Below, in pieces: positions 27,591 to 36,343 of a DNA stretch of 64,000 nucleotides. The position numbers were made by a program, and so were the translations under genes. Numbering within the stretch: the first letter of the stretch is position 1; every line of letters begins with the position of its first letter. Under the pieces are notes generated by a model. The model made no database searches. It saw only the letters and a list, made by a program, of their open reading frames with translations, and was not told the origin of the DNA. Origin of the DNA: Paenibacillus sp. FSL R5-0341 (GTDB taxonomy: Bacteria; Bacillota; Bacilli; Paenibacillales; Paenibacillaceae); assembly GCF_037975235.1 (NCBI RefSeq), contig NZ_CP150241.1, positions 2,728,001 to 2,792,000 on the forward strand. The letters are read 5' to 3'.

Positions 27591-29426
27591 ATGAAATATC
27601 GCAATATGGAAGATTGTATTAACGATCTGGAGCAGCACGGTCATTTGATTCGGGTCAAAGAAGAGGTTGATCCTCATCTGGAGATGGCAGCGATCCACAT
27701 GAAAGTGCACGAGGCTAAAGGCCCGGCGTTATTATTCGAAAATGTAAAAGGCTCAAAGTTCCAGGCCGTATCGAATCTGTTCGGCACAGTGGAGCGAAGC
27801 AAGTTCATGTTCCGCGGTACGCTGGAAGGCGTACAACGGGTCATGGCTGTTCGTGACGATCCCATGAAGGCGCTTAAGACGCCATTTCAGCATGTCCGCA
27901 CAGGTCTCGCTGCATGGCAGGCGTTGCCGAAACAGAAGTCTATAAGTCTACCCGTGTCCGCGCAAGAGATTCAAATCTCGGATCTGCCGCTCATCAAGCA
28001 CTGGCCCATGGACGGCGGGGCATTCGTGACGCTACCGCAGGTATATTCCGAAGATCCGGATAAGCCAGGAATCATGAATTCCAATCTGGGGATGTACCGG
28101 GTTCAGCTGAGTGGCAACGATTTTGAAATGAACAAGGAAATTGGATTGCACTATCAGATTCATCGCGGAATTGGTATACATCAAGCCAAGGCGGTGAAAA
28201 AGGGAGAACCGCTGAAAGTCAGTATTTTCATCGGGGGTCCACCAGCACATACACTCTCAGCGGTTATGCCTCTGCCAGAAGGACTCAGTGAGATGACATT
28301 TGCTGGCCTGCTCGCTGGACGTCGTTTCCGATACAGTTATAAGGACGGATATTGCATTAGCAATGATGCCGATTTTGTCATCACAGGTGATATCTATCCA
28401 GGCGAGACGAAGCCTGAAGGCCCGTTCGGCGATCATCTGGGTTACTACAGTCTGACGCATGAATTCCCGCTAATGCGTGTGCATAAAGTCTATGCCAAAC
28501 CTAATGCCATCTGGCCGTTTACGGTTGTTGGTCGACCACCGCAAGAGGATACGGCTTTTGGCGATTTGATTCATGAGATTACAGGAGATGCGATCAAACA
28601 AGAGATTCCTGGCGTCAAAGAAGTGCACGCGGTCGATGCGGCAGGGGTCCATCCATTGCTGTTCGCCATTGGTAGTGAACGTTACACGCCTTATCAGGCG
28701 GTGAAGCAACCGACAGAGCTACTCACGATTGCTAATCGCATTTTGGGAACAGGGCAGCTCAGTCTGGCGAAGTATCTGTTTATTACTGCTGAGGATCAAC
28801 AGCCTTTGGACACCCATAAGGAAGTTGAATTCCTGACCTATATTTTAGAGCGCATGGATATGCAGCGGGATATTCATTTCCATACCCATACGACCATTGA
28901 TACATTGGATTACTCGGGTACAGGGCTGAACAGCGGTAGCAAAGTTGTTTTTGCAGCCTATGGTGACAAGATTCGCGATCTGTGCACGGAAGTGCCGGAG
29001 TCATTGAAAAACATTCGAGGTTATGAGAATGCGCAACTCATCATGCCGGGCATCGTTTCGATCCAGACATCGGCTTTTACCAGTTATGAGGATACGGCAC
29101 AGGAGATGCAAGCATTCACCTCTCTTTTGAAGGAACAAGGCGGTCTGGACTCGTGTCCGATGATCATTCTTTGTGATGACAGTTCGTTCTTGAGTGCTAA
29201 TCTCAGCAACTTCTTATGGGCAACCTTTACTCGAAGCAACCCTTCACATGACATGTATGGGGTTAATAGCGGATATGACCACAAGCATTGGGGTTGTGAT
29301 CAGGTTATTATTGATGCGCGTACCAAACCTCATCAGGCACCTCCGCTGATTCCCGATGCTTCGGTGGAGAAGAGCATTGAACGTTTCTTTGTTCAAGGGG
29401 CAAGTCTGGGTTCGATCAAAATCTAA
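27591..29426 (+). CDS. UbiD-family prenyl-FMN-dependent decarboxylase
   Basis: A 611-residue protein of the UbiD/Fdc family, which reversibly decarboxylates aromatic or alpha,beta-unsaturated acids with a prenylated flavin. Seen: the N-terminal fold with GPALLFENVKG, the central IKHWPMDGGAFVTLPQV segment, and the hallmark PEGPFGDHLGYYS (about 274-286), which carries active-site acidic residues. The length is somewhat above the usual 450-500, with an extended C-terminal region. No UbiX flavin prenyltransferase is next to it, so the cofactor must come from elsewhere in the genome. It is monocistronic, with its own terminator. Confidence 0.88.
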   Translation: MKYRNMEDCINDLEQHGHLIRVKEEVDPHLEMAAIHMKVHEAKGPALLFENVKGSKFQAVSNLFGTVERSKFMFRGTLEGVQRVMAVRDDPMKALKTPFQHVRTGLAAWQALPKQKSISLPVSAQEIQISDLPLIKHWPMDGGAFVTLPQVYSEDPDKPGIMNSNLGMYRVQLSGNDFEMNKEIGLHYQIHRGIGIHQAKAVKKGEPLKVSIFIGGPPAHTLSAVMPLPEGLSEMTFAGLLAGRRFRYSYKDGYCISNDADFVITGDIYPGETKPEGPFGDHLGYYSLTHEFPLMRVHKVYAKPNAIWPFTVVGRPPQEDTAFGDLIHEITGDAIKQEIPGVKEVHAVDAAGVHPLLFAIGSERYTPYQAVKQPTELLTIANRILGTGQLSLAKYLFITAEDQQPLDTHKEVEFLTYILERMDMQRDIHFHTHTTIDTLDYSGTGLNSGSKVVFAAYGDKIRDLCTEVPESLKNIRGYENAQLIMPGIVSIQTSAFTSYEDTAQEMQAFTSLLKEQGGLDSCPMIILCDDSSFLSANLSNFLWATFTRSNPSHDMYGVNSGYDHKHWGCDQVIIDARTKPHQAPPLIPDASVEKSIERFFVQGASLGSIKI

Positions 29427-29439
29427 TTTGTGATGTTTT

Positions 29440-29474
29440 AAGAAGTTCAAACATAAGAGTTTGAACTTCTTTTG
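29440..29474 (+). terminator. Terminator after the UbiD-family gene
   Basis: AAGAAGTTCAAAC (29440-29452) pairs perfectly with GTTTGAACTTCTT (29459-29471), followed by TTT. Confidence 0.85.
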
Positions 29475-29657
29475 CTTATGCTGATACAGCGATTTTTCAC
29501 AGAAAAGTGAATAAATGTTCAAAACCGGGACTAAATCAGATGCAGGAGTGAGGATAAAGTCTTATACGTTCGTATTTACCTTTGCGATTAAGGTCGTTTG
29601 AACTATGTATGAAATGAAGAATTATAACGATATAAAGAAGTATAGGTATTTTTGTGG

Positions 29658-29687
29658 ACCCAATCCATTGGGTGCTGTTACTATAAT
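29658..29687 (+). promoter_or_regulatory. Palindrome and -10 upstream of the HD-GYP gene
   Basis: ACCCAATCCATTGGGT (29658-29673) is an almost perfect palindrome where a -35 and spacer would be, followed by a consensus -10 TATAAT (29682-29687). This suggests a repressor or activator site. Confidence 0.5.
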
Positions 29688-29711
29688 GAATTGTTCAGGG
29701 GGAATACCGAT

Positions 29712-30803
29712 TTGAGAATCCATATTATGAACCTGCAAGACGGAGACCGTCTGACTGCGGATACATTCAGCGATGCAGGATTACACGTTCTCGGGAAGGG
29801 AACTGTGATCAAAAGTGAGGATATCTCCTTGCTTATGCAGCACCGTGTAGATTATGTAGATATTGAATCACGTGAAGAGGAAATTACTGAGGCCGAATTT
29901 TTTGCTGCAGCGGCAAAGCATGCTTCCGGGTCAAGCGTAAGCACGAAGGAAGAGCCGCCTGAAGAAGAGATGAAGTCCCAATTTATTCAGACTGTACATA
30001 ATTATCAAAATGCTTTTCTCGAAGCTCTGACTGTTGGCAAGTTCAACGCCACCATGGTGGATGATGCACTGCAACCGATGGTTGAGGGACTGGATGAGCA
30101 GAAAGATGTCGTTCATCTCCTGATGATGCTGGAGCGGGATGACGTCAATAACTATACACATTCAATCCAGGTAGGTTTGTTGTCCTTCTACCTTGCGAAC
30201 TGGCTCGGATATTCTCAGAAGGAAAGTTATCAGATCAGTCGTGGTGGCTATCTGCATGACATCGGAAAGTGCAAAGTATCACACCGGATTCGGAACAAAA
30301 CTGAACCGTTGACAGCAGACGAGCAGCTTGAAATGCAACGTCACACCATATATGGTCATGAAATTATCAAAAATTCCATGACGGATGAAGCGACAGCGCT
30401 GGTTGCTCTACAGCATCACGAGCGGGAAGATGGGTCTGGTTATCCGATGCAACTTGAGAAAAGTGAAATTCATCCATATACCCAAATTGTATCTGTAGCC
30501 GATATCTATATTGGCATGAGATCCGGGAGCCACGGCGGCAGCAATCCGAACCTGATCAACAACCTTAGAGATATCTATGGAATGGGATTTGGTAAACTGA
30601 ATGAAAAGCCGGTTCAGGCTTTGATGCAACATTTGCTTCCTAATTTCATCGGCAAACAAGTTTTGCTGAGTAACGGAGAAAAAGGTGTTATTGTCATGAA
30701 CAATACGTCTGATATTTTCAAACCGCTCATCAAAGTGGAGTCTGAAGAATATCGTGATCTCTCCAAAGAGCGTACGCTTGCTATTGATGAATTGCTTATT
30801 TAA
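29712..30803 (+). CDS. HD-GYP domain protein, probable cyclic-di-GMP phosphodiesterase
   Basis: A 363-residue cytoplasmic protein. TTG 29712 has CAGGGGGA eight bases upstream; the ORF's earlier start has none. An N-terminal domain of about 110 residues (DUF3391-like start, RIHIMNLQDGDRLTADTFSD) precedes the HD-GYP domain, with HDIGK (about 182), GHEIIKN and the extended LQHHEREDGSGYP motif. Members hydrolyse c-di-GMP and tune motility or biofilm. The metal-binding HD and GYP residues all look intact, so activity is expected. Confidence 0.9.
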   Translation: MRIHIMNLQDGDRLTADTFSDAGLHVLGKGTVIKSEDISLLMQHRVDYVDIESREEEITEAEFFAAAAKHASGSSVSTKEEPPEEEMKSQFIQTVHNYQNAFLEALTVGKFNATMVDDALQPMVEGLDEQKDVVHLLMMLERDDVNNYTHSIQVGLLSFYLANWLGYSQKESYQISRGGYLHDIGKCKVSHRIRNKTEPLTADEQLEMQRHTIYGHEIIKNSMTDEATALVALQHHEREDGSGYPMQLEKSEIHPYTQIVSVADIYIGMRSGSHGGSNPNLINNLRDIYGMGFGKLNEKPVQALMQHLLPNFIGKQVLLSNGEKGVIVMNNTSDIFKPLIKVESEEYRDLSKERTLAIDELLI

Positions 30804-30840
30804 TATCGCTAGTTATTGCTATTTCAATATTATATGAAAG

Positions 30841-30878
30841 ACGGGTCTCCTGTACTAAGACAGGGGACCCGTTTTTTG
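30841..30878 (+). terminator. Terminator after the HD-GYP gene
   Basis: ACGGGTCTCCTGT pairs with ACAGGGGACCCGT around a short loop, then six T residues. Confidence 0.9.
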
Positions 30879-30965
30879 TTATATCATCCTTGATGTGTTG
30901 TTCGACAAGAAAAGCAAGCGTATACTTTGCAAAGACCTTATTTTTCCTGCCAAGGAGCGATCGCC

Positions 30966-31439
30966 ATGATTGAAGTGACAACCGAGATTACGATAGATGC
31001 CTCGATTGAACAGTGCTTTGACTATGCCCGGGATATTGATGTACATACACAGACTGTCTGGAAACATACGAGAGAGCGTGCAGTTGCAGGAGTAACAACA
31101 GGAAGAATTGAAGCAGGCGATACAGTTACATTTCAGGCTACTCATTTTGGTGTCAGACAGAAGCTGAAGTCCCGTATCGTGCAGTTTGAACGACCTTTCC
31201 TTTTTGTAGATCAGATGGAGAAAGGGGCTTTCAAGAGCATGCGACATGAACATCATTTCAGCGTAATTGGAGATCAGATGACTTGTATGAGAGATACACT
31301 TCGATTCGAAGCTCCACTTGGATTACTGGGATGGGTAACCGAACGACTTGTGCTCAAGAGATACATGCAGGCATTTCTGGAGAGTCGCAATCGTAAGCTC
31401 AAAGCGATGCTTGAACTACTGCCGGAATTGAATGGATAA
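30966..31439 (+). CDS. SRPBCC (START-like) family protein
   Basis: A 157-residue protein with a helix-grip fold pattern: N-terminal strand MIEVTTEITIDASIEQCFDY and C-terminal helix YMQAFLESRNRKLKAMLELL. AAGGAGCG lies upstream of ATG 30966. The family binds hydrophobic ligands; none can be named here. Its stop overlaps the ribosome site of the next small gene. Confidence 0.85.
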   Translation: MIEVTTEITIDASIEQCFDYARDIDVHTQTVWKHTRERAVAGVTTGRIEAGDTVTFQATHFGVRQKLKSRIVQFERPFLFVDQMEKGAFKSMRHEHHFSVIGDQMTCMRDTLRFEAPLGLLGWVTERLVLKRYMQAFLESRNRKLKAMLELLPELNG

Positions 31440-31458
31440 AGGAGAGAAAAGACGTTTG

Positions 31459-31617
31459 ATGGATAATGAATATTATGTAGGCTGGGGCACACTTGCCTTG
31501 ATTAATGCCGGACTGGCTCAGGGAAAAAACAGAAGTGGTCGGAACTGGTTTCTGATTTCCCTGTTAGTTGGTCCGTTAGCGACCCTTTTTATTGTTGTGT
31601 GGAATAAACTGGACTAG
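31459..31617 (+). CDS. Small membrane protein, 52 aa
   Basis: I do not recognise a family. It has one clear hydrophobic segment (NWFLISLLVGPLATLFIVVW) near the C-terminus and a G-x-N-R-S-G-R-N-W loop before it. The start may be ATG 31459 or TTG 31456; AAAGGAG sits 11-14 bases upstream, at the end of the preceding gene, which suggests coupling. Confidence 0.6.
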   Translation: MDNEYYVGWGTLALINAGLAQGKNRSGRNWFLISLLVGPLATLFIVVWNKLD

Positions 31618-31642
31618 GGCATATTTGAATTCACGCCCTAAT

Positions 31643-32863
31643 TCAACGATCAGCATTCCGATTGATATAACGATCGATCATCCAGAACAGAAGGGCTGCT
31701 GCACTAACGCCCGCGCCTAACCAGCAAACCGCTGTCCAGCCCGCCCACGCATACACTTGGGTAGAAACGATGGAGCCAGCCGCACTGCCTATGGAATAAA
31801 AAATCATATAAGCGGCCGTCAGGCGGCTCTGCGCTTCGGGACGAACTTCGTAGATCAGGCTCTGGTTGGTAACATGTACAGCCTGCACGGCGAGATCAAG
31901 CAAGATAACGCCCAGGATCAGGAACCACAGGGAGTGATGCACATAACCGATGGGCAGCCAGGACAATAGTAGAATGACAAGTGAGATGCCGGTAGTTTTT
32001 TGCCCAAGTCCCCGATCGGCGAGCTTACCTGCACGAGCAGCAGCCAACGCTCCCGCCGCTCCTGCGAGACCGAATGCGCCTATGACTGTATGAGACAGGG
32101 ACAGTGGAGGGCTACTTAGTGGCAGAACCATGGAAGTCCACAAGATGCTGAAGGCTGTAAAAATCAGCATGGCCAATATACCGCGTACTCGTAATACAGG
32201 CATTTCACGGTACAGTAGCAAGACAGATCGGAGTAATTGGAAGTAGCTTTGTTTTACTTGAGGGGACTGCTGCCTTGGGAGAACAAGATATAAGGCGACA
32301 ATCCCTAGTAATGTAAGGCTGGCGGAGAAGAGATATACCGATCTCCACCCGAGCCAATCGTTCAGCGTACCTGCAACCGTTCGTGCAAGTAAAATGCCAA
32401 TGACGATTCCACTGGTTACCTGTCCGACAATGCGACCACGTTCGGAAGGGGCTGCCAAGTGGGCAGCAAAGGCAACGAGCGTTTGCGTAATGACCGCGAG
32501 CAGACTGACGACAGCCATGCCCGTGAATAACAGGGAGCTGGACTGTGAGGTTCCTACCAGAACCAGTGCAAGCACAGATAAGAGCATCTGAATGATAATC
32601 AGCTTGCGACGGTTTAAGAGGTCACCAAGTGGAACGAGAAGGAACAGTCCCAGTGCATAACATATTTGAGTCACTGTGATGACAATACCTATGGACGATG
32701 GAGAGAGGTTGAATTCTTGAGCAATGGAGTCCAGCAAAGGCTGAGCATAATAGATACTGGCGACAGCAAGTCCGCTGCACACGGCAAAGAGAATAGCGAC
32801 TAACCGTGAAATGGCGGGACGATCCTGGTTGGATAATTGTGCATCTAGGGAAGAAGTTTGCAT
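31643..32863 (-). CDS. MFS transporter, drug-efflux type
   Basis: A 406-residue transporter with about twelve membrane segments. The start has AAAGGTGAT upstream on the minus strand. Typical MFS motif A lies between helices 2 and 3 (LGDLLNRRKLI). The N-terminal segment VASIYYAQPLLDSIAQEF is shared with YgaY/YtbD-type efflux proteins. It is divergent from a TetR regulator, and a dyad similar to one at the regulator promoter lies just before it, so it is probably repressed by that regulator until a substrate is present. Confidence 0.9.
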   Translation of the reverse strand: MQTSSLDAQLSNQDRPAISRLVAILFAVCSGLAVASIYYAQPLLDSIAQEFNLSPSSIGIVITVTQICYALGLFLLVPLGDLLNRRKLIIIQMLLSVLALVLVGTSQSSSLLFTGMAVVSLLAVITQTLVAFAAHLAAPSERGRIVGQVTSGIVIGILLARTVAGTLNDWLGWRSVYLFSASLTLLGIVALYLVLPRQQSPQVKQSYFQLLRSVLLLYREMPVLRVRGILAMLIFTAFSILWTSMVLPLSSPPLSLSHTVIGAFGLAGAAGALAAARAGKLADRGLGQKTTGISLVILLLSWLPIGYVHHSLWFLILGVILLDLAVQAVHVTNQSLIYEVRPEAQSRLTAAYMIFYSIGSAAGSIVSTQVYAWAGWTAVCWLGAGVSAAALLFWMIDRYINRNADR

Positions 32864-32888
32864 GAATGGATATCACCTTTCTATTGTG

Positions 32889-32900
32889 TACCGATTGGTA
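32889..32900. promoter_or_regulatory. TetR-type operator candidate at the MFS gene
   Basis: TACCGATTGGTA is an inverted repeat (TACC-N4-GGTA) about 25 bases upstream of the MFS start. It matches TACTGATCGATA at 33119 in 9 of 12 positions. A second imperfect dyad (32897-32924, arms GTATGTTATG and CATAACCATAC) overlaps it. Confidence 0.55.
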
Positions 32901-32964
32901 TGTTATGATTCCGCATAACCATACTTTAATTATGGGAATTCTGTCAACAGTGATTTAGGTGAGA

Positions 32965-33046
32965 GTTGAGCTAAAGAATATTTACACAGGGACTGCGATG
33001 ACGGAATAACCATCCAATCGCTGTTATTGCCAGATTTTTTGATTCC
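32965..33046. repeat. Dispersed 82-bp intergenic repeat, copy A
   Basis: Aligns without gaps to 57826-57907 (71 of 82 identical). It starts GTTGAGCTAAAG, contains CCAATCGCTGTTAT and ends TTTTTTGATTCC. It holds no ORF. Confidence 0.8.
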
Positions 33047-33080
33047 ATTGTAACTAAAAAATCCTTTCCGTTATTAGGTT

Positions 33081-33130
33081 TTGACTTTGTGGTAAAAGTG
33101 AGATTACAATATAATAAATACTGATCGATA
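33081..33130 (+). promoter_or_regulatory. Promoter and operator of the tetR gene
   Basis: TTGACT (33081-33086), an 18-base spacer, TACAAT (33105-33110), then the dyad TACTGATCGATA (33119-33130) over the start of transcription. This placement fits autorepression. Confidence 0.6.
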
Positions 33131-33148
33131 CATAAAGAGGTGGATTGT

Positions 33149-33736
33149 ATGGTTAGACAACGGGAATTTGATACGGATAAAGCACTTGATGCTGCAATGC
33201 TTACGTTTTGGGACAAAGGATTCGAAGCGGCATCTTTGAGTGATTTGACGACTGCGATGGGCATTCAACGCCCCAGTCTGTATGCAGCTTTTGGGGATAA
33301 AAAGGAATTATTTGAAACAGCGCTTCGCAGGTATACCACTCAGCATGCGGCTCAAGTCAGAACCAGACTTCAGCAGGGCACCTCTGTGCGAGAAGCCTTT
33401 CGTGGGTTGTTTGAACATATTGGAGCAGAGGGAAGTGTGACTGAGCCCAGTCACGGCTGTTTTTGCATTAATACGATGGTTGAACTGGCTCCGCATGACC
33501 CTAAATTCGCTGTCCTTACTCGGGAGCATCAGATGTACCTGGGTGTTCTTTTCAAGGAAACGATAGAACGAGGGCAACAGAGCGGAGAGTTGTCTGCTGA
33601 CATGAACGCGAGTGCAGTTGCACAGTCTCTGGTTGTATCCATGATTGGATTAACTGTATTAATAAAATCAGGACCAGACCGCTCTTTTGTAGAGCAAAGC
33701 ATCCAGGTTACGTTGTCTTTGTTACAATATAGATAA
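33149..33736 (+). CDS. TetR/AcrR-family transcriptional regulator
   Basis: A 195-residue regulator. ATG 33149 has AGAGGTGG upstream; GTG 33140 would sit inside that site. The N-terminal DNA-binding domain carries ASLSDLTTAMGIQRPSLYAA and FGDKKELFETALRRY. The C-terminal ligand domain includes a Cys pair region SHGCFCINTMVEL, as in redox- or electrophile-responsive members. It is divergent from the MFS exporter and probably represses both it and itself. The dehydrogenase 30 bases downstream may be co-transcribed. Confidence 0.9.
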   Translation: MVRQREFDTDKALDAAMLTFWDKGFEAASLSDLTTAMGIQRPSLYAAFGDKKELFETALRRYTTQHAAQVRTRLQQGTSVREAFRGLFEHIGAEGSVTEPSHGCFCINTMVELAPHDPKFAVLTREHQMYLGVLFKETIERGQQSGELSADMNASAVAQSLVVSMIGLTVLIKSGPDRSFVEQSIQVTLSLLQYR

Positions 33737-33766
33737 GAATTGAGCAGGTATAGGAGGAGATCGGGA

Positions 33767-34729
33767 ATGAATACGAAGTTACGCTGTGCCGTTTTGGATG
33801 ATTATCAGAACGTTGCGCTGACGTCGGCGGACTGGAGTCCGTTGATGGATCAGGTAGAGATTCAGACATTCAACAACTATATGGGCTCGGAAGAAAAAGT
33901 CATCCAGGAATTGCAGGATTTCGATATGGTTGTCCTGATGCGGGAACGCACACCGTTTCCGGAAAATGTCATTTCGCAGCTCCCGCGGTTAAAACTTCTG
34001 ATTACAAGTGGTATGCGCAATGCATCCATAGACCTCAAGGCTGCGGAGCAGAACGGGGTTATTGTGTGTGGAACCGAGGGGAGCTCCAACCCGCCGACCG
34101 AACTTACCTGGGCGCTTATTCTGGGACTGTCGAGACAATTAGTTACGGAAAATAATGCACTTCGCTCCAATCGAAACTGGCAGAGCACGGTCGGGTTGGA
34201 TCTGCATGGGAGAACACTTGGATTGCTCGGTTTGGGCAAAATAGGTACTCGTATGGCTGAGATCGCACAAGCATTCGGTATGAATGTGATGGCCTGGAGC
34301 GAGAATCTGACACGAGAGAAAGCCGAAAAACATGGTGTGATCTGGGCCGAGACCAAGGAGCAACTGCTTGCACAGAGCGACATTGTATCCATTCATCTCG
34401 TATTAAGTGATCGAACGCGCAACTTAATCGGACAAGCTGAATTTCAACACATGAAACCTCATGCGCTATTGATTAATACGTCACGAGCGGGCATTGTCGA
34501 TCAGGAAGCTATGGTGGAGGCATTGCAGAGTGGTTGGATTGCAGGTGCAGGTCTGGATGTATATGAGCAGGAACCGCTACCTGTTAACCATATTATGCGA
34601 ACATTGCCCAACGTTCTGGCCACACCGCATCTGGGGTATGTAACTCGTGGCAATTATGATTATCATCATACCGTAGAAAATATAGAGATGTTCCTGAAGG
34701 GAAGACCGATCAGGCAACTGCTTCCTTAG
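33767..34729 (+). CDS. D-2-hydroxyacid dehydrogenase family protein
   Basis: A 320-residue NAD(P)-dependent dehydrogenase. ATG 33767 follows AGGAGGAG. The nucleotide-binding loop is LGLGKIGTRMAEIA (about 153-166). Catalytic residues of the family are visible: Arg in LLINTSRAGIVD, Glu in DVYEQEPLP and His in ATPHLGYVT. The substrate is uncertain; this subgroup is annotated broadly. It lies just downstream of the TetR regulator and may respond to the same inducer. Confidence 0.9.
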   Translation: MNTKLRCAVLDDYQNVALTSADWSPLMDQVEIQTFNNYMGSEEKVIQELQDFDMVVLMRERTPFPENVISQLPRLKLLITSGMRNASIDLKAAEQNGVIVCGTEGSSNPPTELTWALILGLSRQLVTENNALRSNRNWQSTVGLDLHGRTLGLLGLGKIGTRMAEIAQAFGMNVMAWSENLTREKAEKHGVIWAETKEQLLAQSDIVSIHLVLSDRTRNLIGQAEFQHMKPHALLINTSRAGIVDQEAMVEALQSGWIAGAGLDVYEQEPLPVNHIMRTLPNVLATPHLGYVTRGNYDYHHTVENIEMFLKGRPIRQLLP

Positions 34730-34786
34730 AAGAAATATATGCTGAATAACCATTCACCCTGTACTTGTATAGACTCAAAGAAAGAT

Positions 34787-34829
34787 AAGGTGCTGCCAGG
34801 AAATAACCATCCCTGAGCAACACCTTTTT
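34787..34829. terminator. Terminator between convergent genes
   Basis: AAGGTGCTGC (34787) pairs with GCAACACCTT (34817-34826), with one mismatch and an inner CCAGG/CCCTG stem, then TTTTT. It may serve both the dehydrogenase and the converging LacI gene. Confidence 0.8.
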
Positions 34830-34909
34830 AGTAACTGTGTAGAAAAAGAAATGAAGAGATAGCTTCAGCCGGAGCTGTAAGGTATTCTGCTCTATTTCAG
34901 TCGCCAAGT

Positions 34910-35947
34910 TTAACGGTGCGGTCCATGCGAAGAAGAACGGATCATGGCAACGCTCGATTCGCGAACGATCAGGCGCGGTTCAAATTGAATGTGCTCGTAG
35001 TCGGTCGTGTTCATCTCCCGAATTCGTTTTAACAACAGCTCGGTAGCAAGTCTGGCGACTTCTTCTCCCATAATGGATACAGAACTAATCTGTGGAGACG
35101 AGACGGTAGTCCATTGATTGTTATCCACGCCCACTACAGCTACATCTTCGGGCACACGCACCCCCAACTCCTTGAAGCGATTAACCAATCCGATGGCAAC
35201 CATATCATTAATGGCATAGACCGCATCGGGCATATGCGTAAGTCCGTAGAAATAATCGGCAGCATTGGCCCCTGTATTCAATGAAAAGTCCTCACCAAAG
35301 TAGACGAGAGAAATATCCACATGGCCTACGGCCTGTTCATAAGCACGGAAGCGTTCTTCAATAATGTCTTTGGGTGCTCCGGCATAAGCAATTCGGGTCC
35401 GACCGATTTTGAACAGATGTTCCATCACCAATTTGCCTTCAGGTTGAGACAGAGAGACGATATCCGCCTTCATGCCCGGTTCCAGTTTCTTTCCGTAATT
35501 AATCATGGAGATGGGGAGGGGGGCTTTATCAATCAGTCCGGGCAAAGTTTTGGGATACGCGAGGGGCATGAAGATCAGCCCGTCCACATGCAGTTTTTTT
35601 ACATTACGAATGGTTTCCAGTTCTGTGCGTGCATTGCCTGCCGTATTAATCTGCACGACATGGTATCCATGCTGCTTCGCGGTTTGCTCCACGGACCAGG
35701 AAATTTCCGGAATGATGGCGTTACGTATGTCGGGTACGACGAGCGCGATTTGGTGCGTTTGTCGGATTTTTAGACTCTGTGCAGAGGTGTTCGGTACAAA
35801 TCCAAGTTCTTCAATAGCCTGCATCACCTTATCTCTTGTTTTACTGCTGATGCCTTCTGAATTGTTGATGGCTCGGGATACAGTAGCGATGCCCACGCCA
35901 GCACGTTCTGCGACGTCCTTGATCGTAAGTTTCTGTTCTTTACTCAA
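34910..35947 (-). CDS. LacI-family transcriptional regulator
   Basis: A 345-residue repressor. TTG 35947 is chosen because AGAGGT lies nine bases upstream and LTIKDVAERAGVGIATVSRA begins at about residue 7, as normal for LacI; the ORF extension to 36004 has no site and contains the operator. The helix-turn-helix is followed by the hinge PNTSAQSLKIRQT and a periplasmic-binding-like sugar domain. Operator-like palindromes lie upstream of this gene and of the divergent butanediol dehydrogenase gene, so it probably controls both. Confidence 0.92.
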   Translation of the reverse strand: MSKEQKLTIKDVAERAGVGIATVSRAINNSEGISSKTRDKVMQAIEELGFVPNTSAQSLKIRQTHQIALVVPDIRNAIIPEISWSVEQTAKQHGYHVVQINTAGNARTELETIRNVKKLHVDGLIFMPLAYPKTLPGLIDKAPLPISMINYGKKLEPGMKADIVSLSQPEGKLVMEHLFKIGRTRIAYAGAPKDIIEERFRAYEQAVGHVDISLVYFGEDFSLNTGANAADYFYGLTHMPDAVYAINDMVAIGLVNRFKELGVRVPEDVAVVGVDNNQWTTVSSPQISSVSIMGEEVARLATELLLKRIREMNTTDYEHIQFEPRLIVRESSVAMIRSSSHGPHR

Positions 35948-35967
35948 TGTATGGTTACCTCTCTTTA

Positions 35968-35983
35968 TCGGAAACGATTCCGA
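35968..35983. promoter_or_regulatory. LacI-type operator before the repressor gene
   Basis: TCGGAAACGATTCCGA is a near-perfect palindrome with the central CG of LacI/GalR-family sites. It lies 20 bases upstream of the repressor start and matches the site at 36294. Confidence 0.75.
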
Positions 35984-36257
35984 ATTATCAGGATATGTAC
36001 GCATTTCACGATGCTTATATAACTTGATTATAACATTTGAGCGATAAAGTATCCCATGAAAGGACCAGATTTATGCTGAGGCTTTGATTAAATTTCAATC
36101 GCTCTGTGATGAAATCAGTCATATCAGATACCATATATATGTTAGAACATGAATCACATCGTTTGTGATACAGCAAAGACAACTAAAATTAAAGTATAAG
36201 CATTCAAAATTGAACTTGATATGATCACGAGATAGACATATTCGTGGAGAAATTTGT

Positions 36258-36307
36258 TTGACAGCGTATCTAAAATGTGACATATTTAATTTACGGAAAC
36301 GTTTCCG
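36258..36307 (+). promoter_or_regulatory. Promoter and LacI-type operator of the butanediol dehydrogenase gene
   Basis: TTGACA (36258-36263) is a consensus -35, with a 17-base spacer to CATATT. The perfect palindrome CGGAAACGTTTCCG (36294-36307) covers the transcription start, as expected for repression. A CcpA site is the alternative reading. Confidence 0.75.
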
Positions 36308-36343
36308 ATTATATCATAACTTATGATCTGGGAGATGAATTGA

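Noticed and set aside
36294..36307. CcpA catabolite-response element
   Set aside because: The site is a perfect CGGAAACGTTTCCG palindrome that matches the LacI gene's own upstream site, so the local LacI regulator is the simpler explanation; CcpA is not excluded.
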